21,262 bases of DNA from an uncultured Spirochaetaceae bacterium (GTDB lineage: Bacteria > Spirochaetota > Spirochaetia > Treponematales > UBA12059): NCBI GenBank assembly GCA_938004315.1, contig CALKWG010000255.1:1-21262 (forward strand), read 5' to 3'. Every line of letters starts with the position of its first letter. Position 1 is the stretch's first letter. Both the position numbers and the translations under genes were made by a program. Below are positions 9,334-15,228 of this stretch, one piece after another. Under the pieces are notes generated by a model, which made no database searches, was not told the DNA's origin, and worked only from the letters and a program-made list of their open reading frames with translations.

Positions 9334-10805
9334 AGCGGAACCGCCCGCATAAACAACGTAAGGTCCGAGCTCATAGAGGAGCCGTCCGACGACCTTATGC
9401 CGCCCAGGCCACCTCTTATTATTATTTTATAATAATGGGGGATATCATCCGTACCATTCGACAAGCCCTCCCAAGCTAAGGAGAGCGTATCGTCCGTATC
9501 CCAGCACGCCCAACGAAGCGCAGGCGCGGCTAGTGTCGGCGGGAAAAAGGCCGACAGCTCGACCCGCTCGGCGGCCGCCGCCTTGGACGCGGGATCGAAG
9601 GGCGCCGAGAACCTGAGGCAAGCCGAGACGACGCCCTCGGGCGCTTCCGTCGAGACCTCGACGACGCCGAGCCCGCCGGGCTCGACGGGCTCTCCGCCCC
9701 CGACCGACAGGCCGAGGACGCGCAAATGCCTGACTGCCGGCTCGAAGCGCTCGCGATACTCCTCGAGCATACGGAGCCCTGATAGATCCTTAACGGCCGT
9801 CGTTATCACCAAGTAATATGAGCTTTCGGGCGGCCAATCCCGCTCCGGCGTGAACACGGCCAAGCTCGGGCCGCCGGGCTCCACGCGGCCGGCGAGCCCG
9901 GGTTCGAGCCGCAGGCCGGCGGCGACGCTCCCATGGTCGATGGGCTCGGAGAAGGCGACGCCCAACGAAAGCCCCGCGGCCAAGCCTGCCAGGCCGGGCG
10001 CGGCCTCGGCCCAGGCGCCGCCCGAGCGGACGAGCGCGTAGCATCGCTCTACGCGCGGCGGCGAAGGATCGGCGTCAGTAGAGAAGGAGCCGCGAAGCGA
10101 TCCCGCGAGCGGGGCCCCGTCGACGGCGCGGGCGGACGGGTTAAGCGTCCAGGTATAGTACGCGCACGGCGCCGGGCGCCTCGCGACGACGGCCTCGGCG
10201 GCCACGTCCCCCTCGTCCCAACGCAGCTCGAAGTCGATCGCCGGCTGGAAGGATAGGGCGGCGCGGACGGAGCCGCGGTCCATCGGCTCGGAGAACGCCA
10301 GGCGCAGCGTCGATTCGCCCGCCGCGGCGGGCGGGAGCGACGCGCCGTCAGGCGGCCAATAGCTCAGGACGGCGGGAGGCGCGCCCGCCCTGACGGCGAA
10401 GAACGGCAGGTCGATCTCGGGGTTCGCCTCCCGGCCGTCGGCTACCGGGATGCTCCCGCGCAGGGTCAGCCTGTAGCGCAGCCCTGGATCCCACGGCGCG
10501 CGCGGCGTCCAGGAGAACCCGGCGCCGGCCCAGGCGAAGTCCCCCTCTACCGGCCCGTCTGGGCCCCGCACCAAGAACGCCCGCTCCGCCTCCGCCCTGG
10601 ACGGCTCGGCCGAGAAGCGCGCCGATATGGCGGAGGTCCTCGACGGAAGGATCTCGTAGGGCCGTCCCGGCTCGACGCTCGCCGTAACCGGGCGCAGGTC
10701 TATAATCGAACAGGCGACGAAGGTAAACGACGCGGCGAAGCCGAGCAGGGGCGCCGCGGCGGCCCCGATGAGCGCGCGAATCGATTTACTCGATGATCGA
10801 GACAT
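9330..10805 (-). CDS. Lipoprotein with repeated bacterial Ig-like (Big_5/SbsA-type) domains, copy 1
   Basis: 491 residues with a lipoprotein signal peptide and lipobox FVAC (Cys32). Ig-like beta modules follow at about 38-138, 145-245 and 250-355, marked by core phrases LRLAFSEPMD and LGVAFSEPID and by YxWTLNPSARAVDG and YYLVITTAVKDLSG, typical of Big_5 domains. The C-terminal part (about 360-491) ends with a DGSSMSSDLTLFMRAV strand pair like a last Ig module. The ATG lies inside the 3' end of the adaptor gene (20-base overlap) but is backed by a GGAGGG ribosome site, which decides this start. It resembles the next gene in architecture and probably arose by duplication. Codons for HYYKIIIR near the end form a 21-base pure A/T hairpin at 9416-9436, with three ATA codons and AGA, very unlike the rest of the gene. 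Function unknown; an envelope partner of the efflux pump is inferred from position only. Confidence 0.85.
   Translation of the reverse strand: MSRSSSKSIRALIGAAAAPLLGFAASFTFVACSIIDLRPVTASVEPGRPYEILPSRTSAISARFSAEPSRAEAERAFLVRGPDGPVEGDFAWAGAGFSWTPRAPWDPGLRYRLTLRGSIPVADGREANPEIDLPFFAVRAGAPPAVLSYWPPDGASLPPAAAGESTLRLAFSEPMDRGSVRAALSFQPAIDFELRWDEGDVAAEAVVARRPAPCAYYTWTLNPSARAVDGAPLAGSLRGSFSTDADPSPPRVERCYALVRSGGAWAEAAPGLAGLAAGLSLGVAFSEPIDHGSVAAGLRLEPGLAGRVEPGGPSLAVFTPERDWPPESSYYLVITTAVKDLSGLRMLEEYRERFEPAVRHLRVLGLSVGGGEPVEPGGLGVVEVSTEAPEGVVSACLRFSAPFDPASKAAAAERVELSAFFPPTLAAPALRWACWDTDDTLSLAWEGLSNGTDDIPHYYKIIIRGGLGGIRSSDGSSMSSDLTLFMRAVPL
9416..9436 (-). other. A/T-only inverted repeat inside a G+C-rich gene
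   Basis: Twenty-one consecutive A/T bases with perfect 8-base inverted arms (9418-9425 and 9429-9436) around a 3-base centre. It lies in frame in the Ig-like lipoprotein gene and encodes Tyr-Tyr-Lys-Ile-Ile-Ile using TAT, TAT, AAA, ATA, ATA, ATA, followed by AGA. No other stretch like it is seen in the coding part of the window. Its role, if any, is unknown. Confidence 0.8.
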
Positions 10806-12168
10806 AATCGCCCTCCGTCAGGCTTTGATCGGGATCTTCGACGAGGGATTCACCCTCCTCGACGCCCGAGAGGAGCACCCTCCCGAACTCGCCGAGCTCG
10901 CCTAATTCGACGCGGCGCGCATGCGCCATGCCGCTGGCCACGACGAACGCGACGCCGGTTCCGCCCGATCGGCTGACGACGGAGGAATCCGGCGCCGTCA
11001 ATACCCGCCGCGGCGGGCCTAGCTCGACGCTCACCCTGGCGAACATGCCGGGAGCCAAGCCCGGGATCTCGGTGGCGAGCGCGACCTTCAGCGCGAACGA
11101 GGCGGTCTTGGCGTCGGCGATCGGCGAGACGAGATCGACGACGCCGTCGTACGTAGCGCCCGCCGCGTCCACCGCTACCGTCGCCTTCATGCCGGGCGCC
11201 AGCCTCATGGCGTCGGCCTCGCCGACGCGGACGACGGCGCATAGGACGCCGCGCTCGATGAGCGTTACTAATTTATCCTCTTTCTTAACCCGCTCTCCCG
11301 GCTCGACGTAGCGCGCTACGATTATCCCGTCGGCCGGAGCCCTGATCGTCAGCTCGCCGAAGGCCGTCAAAGCCGACTCAAGCTCCTTCGCCGCCGCCTC
11401 GAGGCCGGCCGCCGCGGCGTCCCGCTCGGCCGCGGCGGCCGAGCTCGCGGAACGCAGGAGCGCCTCGCGCCGCGCCGCCGGGTCCGCCGGAAGCCGAACG
11501 CCCCGCGCCGCGAGGTCGGCGTCCCGCAGGCCCACGAGGCCGACCTCGCGATCCTTCTCCATGATCGCGATGCGCGCTCGCGCCGCTTCGAGGGAGAAGC
11601 GCCCCGCCCGCACGGCTTCTTCGGTCGTCCCGCCCGAGCCCAGCAGGGCTTCCTGGTCGGCGTGCCTCCGCTCGGCCTCGGCGAGCTCGTCGTAGGCGCG
11701 GGCGATCTCCATCCCGGCCTTCTCCTGCGCGAGGAGCCTGGCCTCCGCCGCGAGCCGCGCCTCGAAGAGCCGCGCCTCGGCGAGCGCCAAGGCGGCCCGC
11801 GCCCCGGCCTCCCCCGCCCGCGCCCGCCCGACGGCGTGCTCGACCTGCGGGTTCCGTAGCCTGGCTACGACCGCGCCGGCGGCGACGAGGTCGCCCTCGC
11901 GATACGGCAGCTCGGCCGCCACGCCGTCGATCCCGGCGGATAGGTCCGCCTTGACGCGGTACGAGAGGCTTCCGAAACCGGTAACTAGATCAGGCAGCTC
12001 CGCCGCCTTGACGACGGCGAGGCGCACCTTGCGCACGGGCCGTTCCGAGCCCTCGCCCCTCGGCGCGGGGGCCGAGGCGGCCCTCGCCGCCAGGGCGGCG
12101 GCCCCCGCGAGGGCCAGCGCGGCCGCGACGGCCTTGGCCGCCCGCGGGATGCGTAGACCGGCCCTCAC
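10786..12168 (-). CDS. Periplasmic adaptor (membrane fusion protein) of RND efflux system, HlyD/AcrA family
   Basis: 460 residues. It links the RND permease to the outer-membrane channel. One N-terminal hydrophobic segment (about 10-32) is an uncleaved anchor or signal peptide; there is no lipobox. The lipoyl (barrel-sandwich) halves are visible at about 71-105 (GVAAELPYREGDLVAAG) and 272-305 (IRAPADGIIVARYVEPGERV). Between them a long Ala/Glu/Arg-rich helical hairpin (about 105-265) would reach the TolC tip. A beta-barrel domain (about 307-385, with LAPGMKATV and LAPGMFARV) and a membrane-proximal domain (about 388-455) complete the family layout. The start codon is GTG, overlapping the TolC-like gene's TGA (GTGA), with a G-rich ribosome site just upstream. 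The helical hairpin is long for the family and unusually Ala-rich, which may simply follow the base composition. Confidence 0.93.
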   Translation of the reverse strand: MRAGLRIPRAAKAVAAALALAGAAALAARAASAPAPRGEGSERPVRKVRLAVVKAAELPDLVTGFGSLSYRVKADLSAGIDGVAAELPYREGDLVAAGAVVARLRNPQVEHAVGRARAGEAGARAALALAEARLFEARLAAEARLLAQEKAGMEIARAYDELAEAERRHADQEALLGSGGTTEEAVRAGRFSLEAARARIAIMEKDREVGLVGLRDADLAARGVRLPADPAARREALLRSASSAAAAERDAAAAGLEAAAKELESALTAFGELTIRAPADGIIVARYVEPGERVKKEDKLVTLIERGVLCAVVRVGEADAMRLAPGMKATVAVDAAGATYDGVVDLVSPIADAKTASFALKVALATEIPGLAPGMFARVSVELGPPRRVLTAPDSSVVSRSGGTGVAFVVASGMAHARRVELGELGEFGRVLLSGVEEGESLVEDPDQSLTEGDYVSIIE

Positions 12169-13649
12169 GGCTCCCCCCGGCTGTCGGCCGAAACCACTGA
12201 GCGATATTTATATAACTCAATATTTACGAAATTCATGAGGCCTCCCGCCTCGAGATCCAACAAGCGCTCCAAGGCGCGCTCGGCCGAGAGGAGGGCCGCG
12301 GCCGCGTCGAGAAGGGCCAGTTCATTCCCCGCGCGCTCGAGCCCCGCTTTTACGAGCTCTAACCGCCGGGCTTGCCCGAGCGCGAGCCGCAGGGCGACCA
12401 GCTCTCGCCGAGCCTCGGCGAGTTCGAGCGAGCGCTTCGCGACCTCGACCCCGCGCAGGGCGTTGCGATAGGCCGACGTCGCCGAGACGGCCGCGCGCGC
12501 TACCCGCTTCGACGCCGCTTCCAGGGCGTCCTCGGCTTGGCTCAACGCGAGGGCCGCTCGCCGCGACGCGTACGGGGCCGCGGGATCGGGGATCGGCCGG
12601 AGAGACGCGCCGGTCCGCGCGGTGGAAGCTCCGGGCCTTTCAATCCCTCCCGAAGCCCCGATCGAGGCGCCGAAGTACGGCCCGGCGAAATCGAGCGACA
12701 GGCCGAGCGTCCACGACGATCTCGTCAAGGGAAAATCTCGTCCGGAAAGCTGAAGGCCCGCCTTCAGGGAAGCGGTAGGGAGCCAGGCGAAGGCGGCGGC
12801 TTTCGCCTCCGCGGCCTTCCTGGCCAGTTCGTAGCGTAGCGCGCGGAGCTCGGGCGATCGGGCGCGGGCGGCCGCCGCCAAGGCCTCGCCGTCGTCTGCG
12901 TCGAGCGCGACGCGAGGACGATCGGGGTCGGGCAGCTCGTAAGATTCGGGCGCGGCGGCTACGCCAGCGGCCTCGGCCAAGGCGGCCTCCGCTTCGCCCA
13001 GCGCAAGCTCGGCCGATAGAATCTCTAACTCGGCCTCTGCGAGCCTGAGGTCGAGCTCGGCGAGCTCCAAGGAGCTCGCTAAGCCGAGCCGTAGCTCGGC
13101 GGCGAGGATCTCCCGCTCGGCCGCCGCGGCCGCGTACGCCTCTCGCCTGATGAGTACGCGGCCCCGGGCGGACGCGGCCGCACGATAAGCCTGGATCGCG
13201 GCCTCGGCCGTCTCCCGTTCCATCCGACCCAGCTCGTCACGGGCCAAGGACAGCTCGGCCTTCTCAGCGGCGCGAGCCGCCGCTAAACGTCCCCCGTCCC
13301 AAAGCGGCTGCGTAATCGAAAAGGAAAGGCCTTTAGCGAAGGTATCGGGTCCATATTCGGCTATGCGTTCGTCGGAGGAGGCCCCGAGATCGACGTTCGG
13401 AAGAAAAGCCCGGGCCCCCAGTCGCCAAGCTCCCTCGGCGAGCTCTAAGCGACGCCTCTCGGCCTCGACGGCCGGTGAATTCTGCACGGCGAGCCTGCCG
13501 TATCCTGCCGCCCCAAGAGCGCTATCGAAAGCCGCCGAAGGCATGGTCTTCAGCGCTATGACTTCATCCGCGGGCTTTCGGTAATAGAATCCGGCGCATG
13601 AAACGGCCGCCAAGCACCAGGCTAGCGCGATGAGGCGCGCCGGCTTCAC
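12165..13649 (-). CDS. TolC-like outer-membrane efflux factor (OEP family), probable lipoprotein
   Basis: 494 residues, typical for the outer-membrane efflux protein family, which forms the trimeric exit duct of tripartite pumps. The signal peptide ends in a plausible relaxed lipobox (AVSC, Cys18). Two related halves made of long Ala/Glu/Leu/Arg helices alternate with short beta segments: the first half has FLPNVDLGASSD and LSFSITQPLWDGGRL (about 80-118), the second has WLPTASLKAGLQLSG and WTLGLSLDFAGPYFG (about 290-330), the expected OEP barrel-strand positions. Residues WDGGRLAAARAAEKAEL introduce the helical repeat as in known members. The start is GTG, overlapping the TPR gene's stop (GTGA), with GAGG upstream. 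It sits directly before the adaptor, the normal order for such operons. The C-terminal ~20 residues after LLDLEAG are not needed for the fold and look unstructured. Confidence 0.92.
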   Translation of the reverse strand: MKPARLIALAWCLAAVSCAGFYYRKPADEVIALKTMPSAAFDSALGAAGYGRLAVQNSPAVEAERRRLELAEGAWRLGARAFLPNVDLGASSDERIAEYGPDTFAKGLSFSITQPLWDGGRLAAARAAEKAELSLARDELGRMERETAEAAIQAYRAAASARGRVLIRREAYAAAAAEREILAAELRLGLASSLELAELDLRLAEAELEILSAELALGEAEAALAEAAGVAAAPESYELPDPDRPRVALDADDGEALAAAARARSPELRALRYELARKAAEAKAAAFAWLPTASLKAGLQLSGRDFPLTRSSWTLGLSLDFAGPYFGASIGASGGIERPGASTARTGASLRPIPDPAAPYASRRAALALSQAEDALEAASKRVARAAVSATSAYRNALRGVEVAKRSLELAEARRELVALRLALGQARRLELVKAGLERAGNELALLDAAAALLSAERALERLLDLEAGGLMNFVNIELYKYRSVVSADSRGEP

Positions 13650-14302
13650 GGCAAGGCCTCGATCTCGACCAGGAGACCATGGGCGGCTCGGTAAGCCGCC
13701 GAGTCTTCGGGCAGGACGGCGAGGGCGGCCCTTAAGTCCGCCCAGCAGCCCGCTCGGTCGCCGCCGGCCCAGCGTAGGCAGGCGCGGTCGAGGAACGCCA
13801 AGCCTGATTCGGCGCTTGCGGCGACGGCGCGATCGAGGAAGGCCCTGGCCTCGGCCGGTCGGTCGCGATCCATGGCCAAGCTCGAAGCCAGGCGTAGCGC
13901 CGCCGCATCGAATGGCGACGCGGCCAAGAGCGACTCGCAGGCCCGTCGCGCCTCGTCCGCCTTGCCCGCCGCTCGGTAGGCCCTAGCCAGCCATAGCGCG
14001 GCTTCGCCTCCCCGCGGCGACGCCCTGACGCCGCGCGCCAAGGTCCTAGCCGCGCCTTCCGCGTCGCCGATCAAATAGGCGGCTTTACCTGTCAGCGCCA
14101 AGGCCGGCAAGAACTTAGGGGCGTATCGAAGGGCCTTTTCGGCCGCGCCTCGAGCTTCGAGAAATGCCCCTCGGTCATAAGCCGCGGCCGCCTCGGCATA
14201 GAGGATGATAGCCCTCTCGTCGACGCCGCTTTTACAACTCGCGACGCAGGTTATGAACGCTGCCAGGCAGGATGCGCGGAACCGAACGCTCTTCGCTCTC
14301 AT
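13646..14302 (-). CDS. TPR-repeat lipoprotein, first gene of the efflux operon
   Basis: 218 residues with a lipoprotein signal (lipobox VASC, Cys23). The mature protein is all helix and reads as about five tetratricopeptide repeats: AAAAYDRGAFLEARGAAEKA, then LALTGKAAYLIGDAEGAART, LWLARAYRAAGKADEARRAC, LRLASSLAMDRDRPAEARAF and a last one near LRWAGGDRAGCWADLRAAL. TPRs usually bind partner proteins. ATG at 14302 has a strong ribosome site (GGAGGT, 5 bases upstream). The stop overlaps the TolC-like gene, so this lipoprotein leads a co-translated efflux operon. It could help assembly or peptidoglycan anchoring of the outer-membrane factor; that is inference from position and fold. I found no convincing promoter in the 60 bases upstream. 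Confidence 0.9.
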   Translation of the reverse strand: MRAKSVRFRASCLAAFITCVASCKSGVDERAIILYAEAAAAYDRGAFLEARGAAEKALRYAPKFLPALALTGKAAYLIGDAEGAARTLARGVRASPRGGEAALWLARAYRAAGKADEARRACESLLAASPFDAAALRLASSLAMDRDRPAEARAFLDRAVAASAESGLAFLDRACLRWAGGDRAGCWADLRAALAVLPEDSAAYRAAHGLLVEIEALP

Positions 14303-14437
14303 AGCGGACCTCCGACCACGTGCTAGCCGGATTACGCCGATTCATGCGCCGCCGATTGCAGAAAAGTGAGCAGGGGTAGGACTCTCCCTCATCTACTCCT
14401 GCGCCAGCTCGGAGCGATGGCCTGGCGCTCGTCTGCC

Positions 14438-14461
14438 GCTCGCGGGCTCGCGGGCTCGCGG
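14438..14461. repeat. Short tandem repeat, three copies of an 8-mer
   Basis: Three perfect consecutive copies of gctcgcgg inside the variable core of repeat unit 1. Probably slippage in a G+C-rich sequence; not present in unit 2. Confidence 0.85.
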
Positions 14462-14492
14462 CGAAGGGTTCGAGTCCTACCCCCGCCTATTT

Positions 14493-14534
14493 AAAACGCG
14501 AAAGCCGGTCCTTGTGGACCGGCTTTCTCGTTTT
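14493..14534. terminator. Terminator-like hairpin ending repeat unit 1 (copy of the tRNA terminator)
   Basis: The arms aaaacgcgaaagccggtcc and ggaccggctttctcgtttt pair apart from one C/T mismatch, around a ttgt loop. A-run on one side and T-run on the other make it usable in both directions. It is very similar to the hairpin at 14680-14720, so it is probably a duplicate carried with the repeat. Confidence 0.7.
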
Positions 14535-14535
14535 A

Positions 14536-14722
14536 GCAGGGGTAGGACTCTCCCTCCGGCCCTCGACATCCTGTCTCGGGCCTCCGGGCGCCTCCGCTCG
14601 CTTCCGCGCGCATCCATGCGCGCTCCTCCTCGCATTCGCTCGGCGCTCGCTCTGGTTCGAGTCCTACCCCTGTTTATTTAAAAAGCGAGAGCCGATCCTT
14701 GCGGACCGGCTCTCGCTTTTTA
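14536..14722. repeat. tRNA-3'-end palindromic repeat unit 2
   Basis: The left arm 14537-14550 and right arm 14659-14672 are perfect 14-base inverted copies (caggggtaggactc / gagtcctacccctg), both matching the T-arm/acceptor end of the adjacent tRNA-fMet. The 108-base core contains a hairpin with an internal loop at 14558-14582 and a perfect 8-base-arm hairpin at 14606-14623, so the whole would fold as a multibranched structure. A tatttaaa spacer and the tRNA terminator hairpin follow. The first six core bases (tccctc) match unit 1; the rest of the core differs. Confidence 0.8.
14680..14720 (-). terminator. Intrinsic terminator of tRNA-fMet
   Basis: On the minus strand the tRNA discriminator base is followed directly by an A-run, a 14-bp G+C-rich stem (GCGAGAGCCGGTCC with GGATCGGCTCTCGC, one G-T pair), a GCAA loop and TTTTT. 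This is a classic factor-independent terminator, with arms extended by pairing of the A- and T-runs; by symmetry it may also stop plus-strand transcripts. Confidence 0.9.
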
Positions 14723-14793
14723 GCAGGGGTAGGACTCGAACCTACGACCTCCGGGTTATGAGCCCGACGAGCTGCCAACTGCTCTACCCTGCG
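14721..14793 (-). tRNA. Initiator tRNA-fMet (anticodon CAT)
   Basis: The 73 bases fold as a cloverleaf. The acceptor strands are CGCAGGG and CCCTGCT; the D-arm is GAGC/GCTC; the anticodon stem TCGGG/CCCGG encloses the loop CTCATAA with anticodon CAT; the T-arm GTAGG/CCTAC encloses TTCGAGT. Initiator hallmarks are all present: no Watson-Crick pair at position 1-72, three consecutive G-C pairs at the bottom of the anticodon stem, and A11-T24 in the D-stem. The 1-72 mismatch is C with T rather than the usual C with A. CCA is not encoded; the terminator begins immediately after A73. Confidence 0.96.
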
Positions 14794-14806
14794 TCGTTGT
14801 GAGCTT

Positions 14807-14835
14807 AGAATACAGAAAACGGAAAATTATGTCAA
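14807..14835 (-). promoter_or_regulatory. Sigma-70 type promoter of tRNA-fMet
   Basis: Minus-strand TTGACA (14830-14835), a 17-base spacer, and TATTCT (14807-14812). The -35 box is a perfect consensus and the -10 differs at two positions. The -10 lies 13 bases before the tRNA, so initiation would fall a few bases upstream of the mature end. The -35 overlaps the stop codon of the receiver gene. Confidence 0.88.
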
Positions 14836-15218
14836 GGGATGCGCAAGTTTTCAGGGGACAAAGCGGCTTTGAGTTCGCTTAATCCATAGGGTTTTTGTAA
14901 GAATTGGTCGAAGAGCTCGGCGGAGCCGGGTTCTAGGCCGTCGGCGCCGCTGGACGCGATGATGCGGGGCCGGTGCGGCGCTTGGCCTCCGGGCTCGGCT
15001 TGGCGACGGTAGAGCTCAAGGACGGCGCGGGCGCAAGCGTAGCCGTCGGCGTCGGGGAGGCCTAGGTCCATGAACACGAGGTCGAAGCGCCTACGCCCGC
15101 AGGCGGCTAAGGCGCCCGCCTGGTCGGCGACGGCCTCTGCGTCGCAAGCGAGGCGTCTGAGCATCCTCGAGAGGAGATCGCGATTAGCCGGGTCGTCGTC
15201 GACGATTAGGACGTCCAT
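14832..15218 (-). CDS. Stand-alone response-regulator receiver protein
   Basis: 128 residues made only of a CheY-like receiver domain. Acidic Asp7-Asp8-Asp9 follow the first strand (VLIVDDD), phosphoacceptor Asp51 is in LVFMDLGLPD, the Ser/Thr switch position is in IIASSG (89-90), and the conserved Lys109 is in FLQKPYGL. No output domain is present, so it acts through protein contact or as a phosphate-relay intermediate. It begins 10 bases after the hybrid kinase stop, with an AAGG ribosome site, and is almost certainly its partner. No terminator is visible between this gene and the tRNA promoter that overlaps its end. Confidence 0.92.
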   Translation of the reverse strand: MDVLIVDDDPANRDLLSRMLRRLACDAEAVADQAGALAACGRRRFDLVFMDLGLPDADGYACARAVLELYRRQAEPGGQAPHRPRIIASSGADGLEPGSAELFDQFLQKPYGLSELKAALSPENLRIP

Positions 15219-15228
15219 CGCCGCGCCT

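Larger units (their letters stand above)
14370..14535. repeat. tRNA-3'-end palindromic repeat unit 1
   Basis: The left arm 14370-14384 (gcaggggtaggactc) equals the complement of the tRNA-fMet 3' end; the right arm 14472-14486 is its inverted copy with one mismatch. Between them are 87 bases with an internal 6-base hairpin (14401-14406 with 14423-14428) and three perfect copies of gctcgcgg. After the right arm comes tatttaaaa and a hairpin (14493-14534) nearly identical to the tRNA terminator. The same order of parts is repeated in unit 2. Confidence 0.8.
14303..14720. other. Intergenic region between efflux operon and tRNA-fMet: structured repeats, no gene
   Basis: About 418 bases without a supportable gene. 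It holds two tandem repeat units (14370-14535 and 14536-14722), described separately, and 14303-14369, in which I see only the ribosome site of the TPR gene. The promoter of the efflux operon must lie somewhere here, but no clear -35/-10 pair is visible. A plus-strand open frame at 14512-14802 is spurious, because it runs through the repeats and antisense to the tRNA. Confidence 0.75.

Noticed and set aside
14370..14672. Repeat units read as extra tRNA genes
   Set aside because: They carry the T-loop and acceptor sequence, but no anticodon arm or D-arm; the arms pair with each other rather than forming a cloverleaf.
14512..14802. Plus-strand open frame of 96 codons
   Set aside because: It runs through the terminator hairpin and repeat unit 2 and then antisense to tRNA-fMet; its end (RTYDLRVMSPTSC) is the familiar false protein read from the back of a tRNA gene.
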